The position numbers were made by a program, and so were the translations under genes. Below are positions 11,205-15,914 of a DNA stretch of 15,914 nt, in pieces; the stretch's first letter is position 1; every line of letters begins with the position of its first letter. Below the pieces are notes generated by a model that worked only from the letters and a program-made list of their open reading frames with translations, did not search any database and had not been told where the DNA came from. The stretch is from Pleurotus djamor. Taxonomy: Eukaryota > Basidiomycota > Agaricomycetes > Agaricales > Pleurotaceae. The DNA lies in assembly GCA_029747585.1 (NCBI GenBank), contig JAPEVF010000993.1:1-15914 (forward strand), read 5' to 3'.

Positions 11205-11982
11205 ATGTGGAAAAACATTATTTTCTCTGTCTTTCTTGCTGCATTCGGAGCCTCTCCGGCCGTCGCTTCCTTATATCCTACCAGCCCTGTATCCTCAAGT
11301 ATTTGGACCGCTGGAGAATATGCTCGTGTCACCTGGAAGAACGACGCACGGAGCCCAAATCTAGAGGAAGTTGGTCCGATCTCAATCAGTCTCTACACCG
11401 CCAACGATGTAAGTGATGGCACAGGCAACCTTGAACTGAGAAACGTTGACGCTTAGTGCTTTAGACATTCGTACGAACGCTTGCCCGAAATGTCTCGCCG
11501 CAAAAGCGTATTCAACGCGTTCACGTCCCTGACGACCTTGAGTATCAAGATACCAAATAGTAAGCATCCCGCCCAGCTGTAGAATGATGTTCCGACTCAC
11601 CTCTCGCGGAACGCGTAGTTTTCTTCGGTTCACGTCGTCTCGCCCACGTCAAACAACCTACACCACCAACTTCCAAATCCTCCCTGTGCCCAACCCCAAA
11701 CAGGCGGCCGCCTTTGCTGATAGCAATGAACAGAACCTCTTGACTCTCAGCGCACCTCCGACAACGACTTCTGGAACATCTTCCTCAGTTTCACAAACCA
11801 CGTCCACGGAAGTCGCCTTGGCAGCCGGAACGACCGTACATGCATCCCCGCTGCCTGGATCTACACACACCATAAATGAGAATTACTCCAACTCGGACGG
11901 ACGAGTCGATATGGAAATGCTCAAATTCCGCCTTGTCTTCGTCATCTGGCCTGCGCTCATAGGCATATCTATGTCACTTTAA
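11205..11982 (+). CDS. Kre9/Knh1-like, probably GPI-anchored surface protein (220 aa)
   Basis: Exons are 11205-11408, 11465-11559 and 11619-11982, with introns of 56 and 59 bp. A signal peptide (MWKNIIFSVFLAAFGASPAVA) is followed by an Ig-like domain of about 100 residues. That domain has YPTSPVSSSIWTAGEYARVTWKND, which opens the Kre9/Knh1 N-terminal domain, and then SLYTANDTFVRTLA and TTNFQI. Next comes a Ser/Thr-rich linker (about residues 130-185) likely to be O-mannosylated. A hydrophobic C-terminal tail ends in IGISMSL after a small-residue region (NYSNSDG), as in GPI-anchored proteins. In yeast Kre9 and Knh1 affect beta-1,6-glucan assembly. For the many short basidiomycete members the role is unproven, so a cell-wall or surface location is an inference. 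It is transcribed divergently from the E3 gene. Confidence 0.85.
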
Positions 11983-12114
11983 CTCTCCGACTTTTACATT
12001 CTACCGTCACAGCTATGCCGTTTTATACCAAGCTATATCATATATCCTAATCGTCTTATCTCCTGTATCTCCTTCCTCCCCTGCCTCGGAATCTATGAAC
12101 GAAGCCCCTGTTCG

Positions 12115-12602
12115 TCAAGCCTTATCGCGCACTCGGACACCCACTTGAACTCTCTTGAACCACGCCACATACCTTATCAGAGAAACCTGAGAGCCCTGGG
12201 TGTGTTGGACGGTATACCGAAGATGGATTGCTATGAAATTAGTATACTTACAGCCCTTTTGACGTCGATCTCGCTAACTGGAACATGAGACGATGTACCT
12301 GCGCTACGACCCTTTTCTGGCCGACTTGTAATTTTTATGTTTTTTGATGTTTCCTGTAAAGGCGGAACAAGGATCATGGGCGTTACTCCACGTTTGATCA
12401 CCGGTCGAGATGTCATTTTCCATGGGACACCGATGCAGCTGCAAAGAATTAGCCGTTTGAAAATCACAAACGCTATGAAGTGGTCGCGTGCCGTGCGAGT
12501 ATGGTCAGATGTTTTGTACTTATTCCCGGCTGTCAACGTTTCAAACATGACGTCGTCAAGGCAGGGGTCGCTGAAAGTTGAAACAGAAGCGAGGTCAAAC
12601 AT
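12115..12602 (-). other. Candidate minus-strand spliced ORF (unrecognised)
   Basis: From an ATG at 12602 the frame is open to 12252. There a GTAAGT donor (intron 12251-12196, acceptor ACCCAG) leads in frame to a second exon 12195-12115 with a stop. The result is 143 aa, or 116 aa if a further in-frame 81 bp intron (12519-12439, with CTAAT branch and CTTTGCAG acceptor) is also removed. The middle part is basic and hydrophilic, including ETSKNIKITSRPEKGRSAG. No family is recognised, and no signal peptide or membrane segment is evident. It converges on the Kre9-like gene. It could equally be chance sequence or an untranslated transcript. Confidence 0.22.
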
Positions 12603-12650
12603 TGAGGGGGATGTGCCTACAAGTCGGGCGGGCCAGTAGGGAAGTCTTAT

Positions 12651-13395
12651 CTACCTCCATGGCTCAACTTCCCCAAGCGCAAATACGCCAATTATTGTTC
12701 CCCCTGGTTCTCGCCGTTCGGAAATTGATCCTCCACCGGTTTTGCGCCGCTTACCGCACTTTTGAAAGGTAAAGGTACAAGTCAACCAAGAGTAATACAG
12801 CGACGTAAAGAGAGTGGTAGGCCATACTACACGACACAGGACTCGAAATCTGGCTTCTTGCACTCTTGCACTCCTAGCCCCTGTATCGACACATGGATCG
12901 AACTCGACTTACTTACTCTTGACTTACTCACTCACCACATCTATCTCCTCCCAAGACCTCTTTGCCTGCGCTCCTGAGCACATGGAAACATTGAAATACG
13001 GAGGGTTCATGTAAGGATATTTCGCCGATGGTCAACTTGGCGTAGTAGGTGGTATCTGGAGTCGCCGAGTCGGGGTGGCGGCAAGTCGCGCTTTTGCCTC
13101 GAACCATGCACCCGGAAGCTTGCTTCTCGTCTATCATATCAAGATTGGGCTTACGGCAAAACAACGCGGAGGGATTAGGGCGACGTTGACATTGGTTAGC
13201 CAAGGCAGACAAGACTATGATATTCTCTTGTCCTGCGGGCTTTGTGGGTGTCTTGAGAGCTAATGACCGTCGTTTACAGCAGCACAACCAGCATGAGCCC
13301 ACATGATTCCGATCACAAACAAGTGCGCAGATGTTGCTCTGTATCTCCATACCGATGCTGAAAAGGCTTGGAAGTCCTTGGCCTAGAAGTTGCAT
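12651..13395 (-). other. Candidate minus-strand spliced ORF (doubtful)
   Basis: A minus-strand frame stays open for about 700 bases above 12930; its first ATG is at 13395. A good donor at 12935 (GTGAGTGAG) and an acceptor (GATACAG) at 12881 remove a 55 bp intron. The frame then continues without a stop for another 230 bases to 12651, giving 229 aa. Against it, the predicted protein is rich in Cys and Trp, has no recognisable domain, and reads like translated noncoding DNA. It may be part of a long upstream region of the permease gene. Confidence 0.15.
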
Positions 13396-13880
13396 ATGGT
13401 GGGGCCAGCGGGTGAGTGTCGAGGGACCCTGCCCTCCATGTGATTCACCGACAACGAGTTTACAGCCAGATATGTTTCTTACTACTACTGTTAATCCAAG
13501 GAAAACGAACCAAAAAGCAGTACCGCCACGCCGTCCGCACAGGACTGGAAAATACCGGTATATCGGCTGCCTGGGGTGACCGAAAAAAAAACTTGAGGCG
13601 GCAAATATCTTAGGAGGTGGCGGACGAGTTGCCAAAAGTGTTACATGTTGGATCGTGGCAGCTCAGTGGAATCTGACAACCCCACTATCATACTCGAGAT
13701 CCACCCTTGGAAACGATCCAGTGCACCTTTATCTTTTCCTCTCAATTTCACAGGCTCCTCATGGTTGCACACTACCACTTCTCGTTACGTTCCTGGCCAG
13801 GCGCTCCTTCATTTCCTCATAAACAGGCGATGCTTTGCTTCTGAACCCATCATCCGTTCTTTCCTTTTCGCTCTGTACTA

Positions 13881-15914
13881 ATGGCGGGAAAGTCAGAGAA
13901 GAAATTCGACCACGACGTCGCTAGCGCGAGCACCCCCAGTCTTGATGCTCGTCCTACCTTCTATGATCCCTCCAAGGAATCTATCTGGACTCGTCTAGGA
14001 GTCAACTTGGAGAGCTTCAAGCGTGCGCCTGGAACCACTGGGTGAGTGCTCCGTCTCTCCTTATCAACGCGGTTTTTAACCTATCATACAGAGGCCAGGT
14101 CATCAATGGCGACTCCAATCTCGACGATGTTGAGAAGCATCTCGCAGATGCCCCCATGCTTCAACAGAAAATGAAGCCTCGGCACATGACTATGATTGCT
14201 GTCGGTAAGCACTGTGAATCCCCTTCACACCTCCGTGATTCTATCGTTTCTCTAGGTGGCAGTATTGGTACTGGTCTCTTCGTCGGTTCTGGTTCGGCCC
14301 TCCAAAGCGGTGGACCTGCCGGTGTCCTCATTGCTTGGATTCTCATCGGTATCATGTTGATCAACGTCACTCAGGCCCTCGGTGAAATGTCCATCCTCTA
14401 TCCGGTCTCTGGTGGTTTCTACACTCTCGCTATTCGCTTCCTCGATCCGTCTTTCGCTTTCGCCATGGGTTGGAACTACGTTTTCCAATGGGCCGTCGTT
14501 CTGCCGTTAGAAATCACGGTGGCGGGTACGACTGTTCAGTATTGGACGCAGGATGTGCCAATAGCGGCATGGATAACGATATTCTGGATTGTCATCAGTA
14601 CGTTTTCTCCCTCCCACAACTTGCTCAAGTCTCATTTTTTTTTCTAGCCATCTTCTGTATATTCGGTACCCTGGGTTATGCTGAAGAAGAGTTCTGGTCA
14701 TCATGTCTGAAGCTGTTCGTCGTTGTCATGTTCTGCTTCATCGGAATGTAAGCATTCCCCTCATCTTGTAGCGAACACTGGTCTCATCCCCTCTGTGCCA
14801 TCCCAGCGTTTGCATCTGCGGTGGAGGCCCATCGTCTGGTCAATACAGTTCCTATGTTGGTGGACGGTTCTGGGGCAACCCAGGCGCTTTTGCCAATGGC
14901 TTCAAGGGTGTTTGCTCTGTCTTTGTCACTGGTCCGTCCTCGCTTCTTTCTTCCAGGGTTATCATACTGACATTAGGCTTCTTTCCTTAGCCGCTTTCTC
15001 TTTTGGTTAGTCCTTATCCGTCATTCCTTGGCCCTGCACGATGTCTGATGGTTTGTTATAGCTGGTACCGAATTGGTCGGATTGGCTGCCAGTGAAACTC
15101 CTAACCCTCGTGAGACCATGCCTAGTGCCGTCAAGGGAACTTTCTGGCGTATTGTGAGCCAATAATAGTGCTTCCGAAGACATGATCCTGTATTGACTGA
15201 CGACAACCGCAGACCATCATCTACATTACCTCCCTCACCATCATTGGTCTGCTGATTCCTTACACTGAGGAGCGCCTCCTTGGTGGTAGTGGAGCTGGTG
15301 AGTCTTGTCCGTGTTCGCGAAGAAGACTCGAGCTAAACTCGCATGTCTGTAGCTGCATCGCCGTTTGTTATTGTACTCGCCAACGCCGGTATCAAGGGTT
15401 TAGATCGTAAGCCCCATATTAATTATCGGAAGGCTTTTACTGATTACAGTTCCATAGATTTGGTGAACGCGACCATCTGTGTCTCTGTTCTCTCTATCGG
15501 TCTTTCTTGTGTCTATGCGGGATCTCGAACTCTCACTGCTTTGGCTGAAACCGGCTACGCCCCCAAGGTCTTCACTTACGGTGAGCGATCTTCTTTGTAT
15601 TCGAGCCAACAATCCTCATGTTCCCATTTAGTTGACAAGTCCTCTCGTCCATTGTGGTCGGTCTTGGCTATTCTTGCGTGGGCTCCCATCGCCTACGTCA
15701 ACGTTGTCGCTGCTGGTGATACCGTTTGTACGTTTGATCTCATTGATGCTGCGCATGAGTTTTCGAACTTAAGGCTTTGATAGTCACATGGTTGTTGGCT
15801 CTCTCGGGTCTTTCCACCCTCTTCACATGGGCATCTATCTGTCTTTGCCAGTATGTCGAACGCGCTACTCCATCTCCATGCCACTGACTGGATTTAGTAT
15901 CCGCTTCCGCAAGG
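13881..15914 (+). CDS. Amino acid permease (YAT/APC family), partial at right edge
   Basis: Visible exons are 13881-14041, 14092-14204, 14256-14597, 14648-14747, 14807-14931, 14991-15005, 15062-15153, 15213-15297, 15353-15406, 15458-15580, 15632-15727, 15784-15850 and 15898 onward. About 463 residues are seen of an expected 550-600. A hydrophilic cytosolic N terminus of about 90 residues precedes GGSIGTGLFVGSG (from residue 92), the first-helix signature of fungal amino acid permeases. This is followed by GEMSILYPVSGGFY, the FAGTELVGLAASE segment of helix 6, and SRTLTALAETGYAP. It is a proton-coupled plasma-membrane importer of amino acids, Gap1-like; specificity cannot be called. Exon 6 is only 15 nt (AAFSF) and lies inside a membrane helix. 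Introns are 47-59 bp. At the exon 9/10 junction a nearer acceptor (ATTACAG) would bring a stop codon, so CCATAG at 15457 is used. The C terminus lies outside the window. Confidence 0.95.

Larger units (their letters stand above)
11983..13880. other. 1.9 kb without a recognised gene
   Basis: This is the longest gene-free stretch of the window. It must hold the 3' end of the Kre9-like gene and the promoter of the permease gene. The last 180 bases before 13881 are C/T-rich, as expected of a fungal leader. Local features are imperfect ACTT/ACTC repeats near 12907-12934, a repeated CTTGCACT near 12858-12873, and an A-run at 13583-13591. The minus strand has two weak spliced reading frames listed separately. 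No transposon, tRNA or rRNA was recognised. Confidence 0.5.

Noticed and set aside
12895..12912. GTTCGATCC on the minus strand, like a tRNA B box
   Set aside because: The flanks do not pair into a T-stem and no A box, anticodon arm or acceptor stem is present.
13090..13110. GGTTCGAGGC on the minus strand, a second B-box-like match
   Set aside because: No pairing stem around it and no other tRNA parts.
13010..13735. About ten GATA cores upstream of the permease gene, suggesting nitrogen control
   Set aside because: By rough count about five or six are expected by chance over both strands; the enrichment is too weak to claim without comparison to related promoters.

Overview
The window looks like nuclear DNA of a basidiomycete fungus, most likely an Agaricomycete-type genome. 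Genes sit close together on both strands. They are cut by many short GT-AG introns of 47-64 bp, some exons are only 15-24 nt long, and the proteins are typically fungal (eisosome Pil1, Kre9/Knh1-like wall protein, YAT-family amino acid permease). No rRNA, tRNA, CRISPR array, transposon or bacterial-style operon was seen. All exon structures below were worked out by hand from splice signals, reading phase and remembered family sequence patterns.

Layout, left to right: (1) 463-1247 (+), a small secreted Cys-rich protein in five exons with a TATA box upstream. (2) 1452-3755 (-), a secreted six-hairpin glycosidase-like protein of 712 aa in four exons, converging on gene 1. (3) 4232-5341 (+), a classical short-chain dehydrogenase/reductase of 297 aa in five exons. 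(4) 5702-8774 (+), an eisosome Pil1/Lsp1-type protein with a BAR-like head and a very long Ser/Pro/Gly-rich tail. This gene has a probable GC-AG intron and a one-base frame break next to an ambiguous base at 6810. (5) 9072-10989 (-), mitochondrial dihydrolipoamide dehydrogenase (E3), 509 or 511 aa, eight exons. (6) 11205-11982 (+), a Kre9/Knh1-like, probably GPI-anchored, cell-surface protein in three exons. (7) 13881 to the right edge (+), an amino acid permease with 13 exons visible, cut off by the window.

The 1.9 kb between genes 6 and 7 has no recognisable gene. The minus strand there holds two weak spliced reading frames (12115-12602 and 12651-13395), flagged as candidates only.

The genes do not form an obvious pathway cluster. 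Four of the seven act at or outside the plasma membrane (secreted protein, secreted glycosidase, Kre9-like wall protein, permease) and a fifth is the eisosome protein beneath the membrane, but this is probably chance in a gene-dense genome. No clear new multi-gene system was found. The best leads are the unassigned secreted glycosidase, the unnamed Cys-rich secreted family, the GC-AG intron and the microexons.
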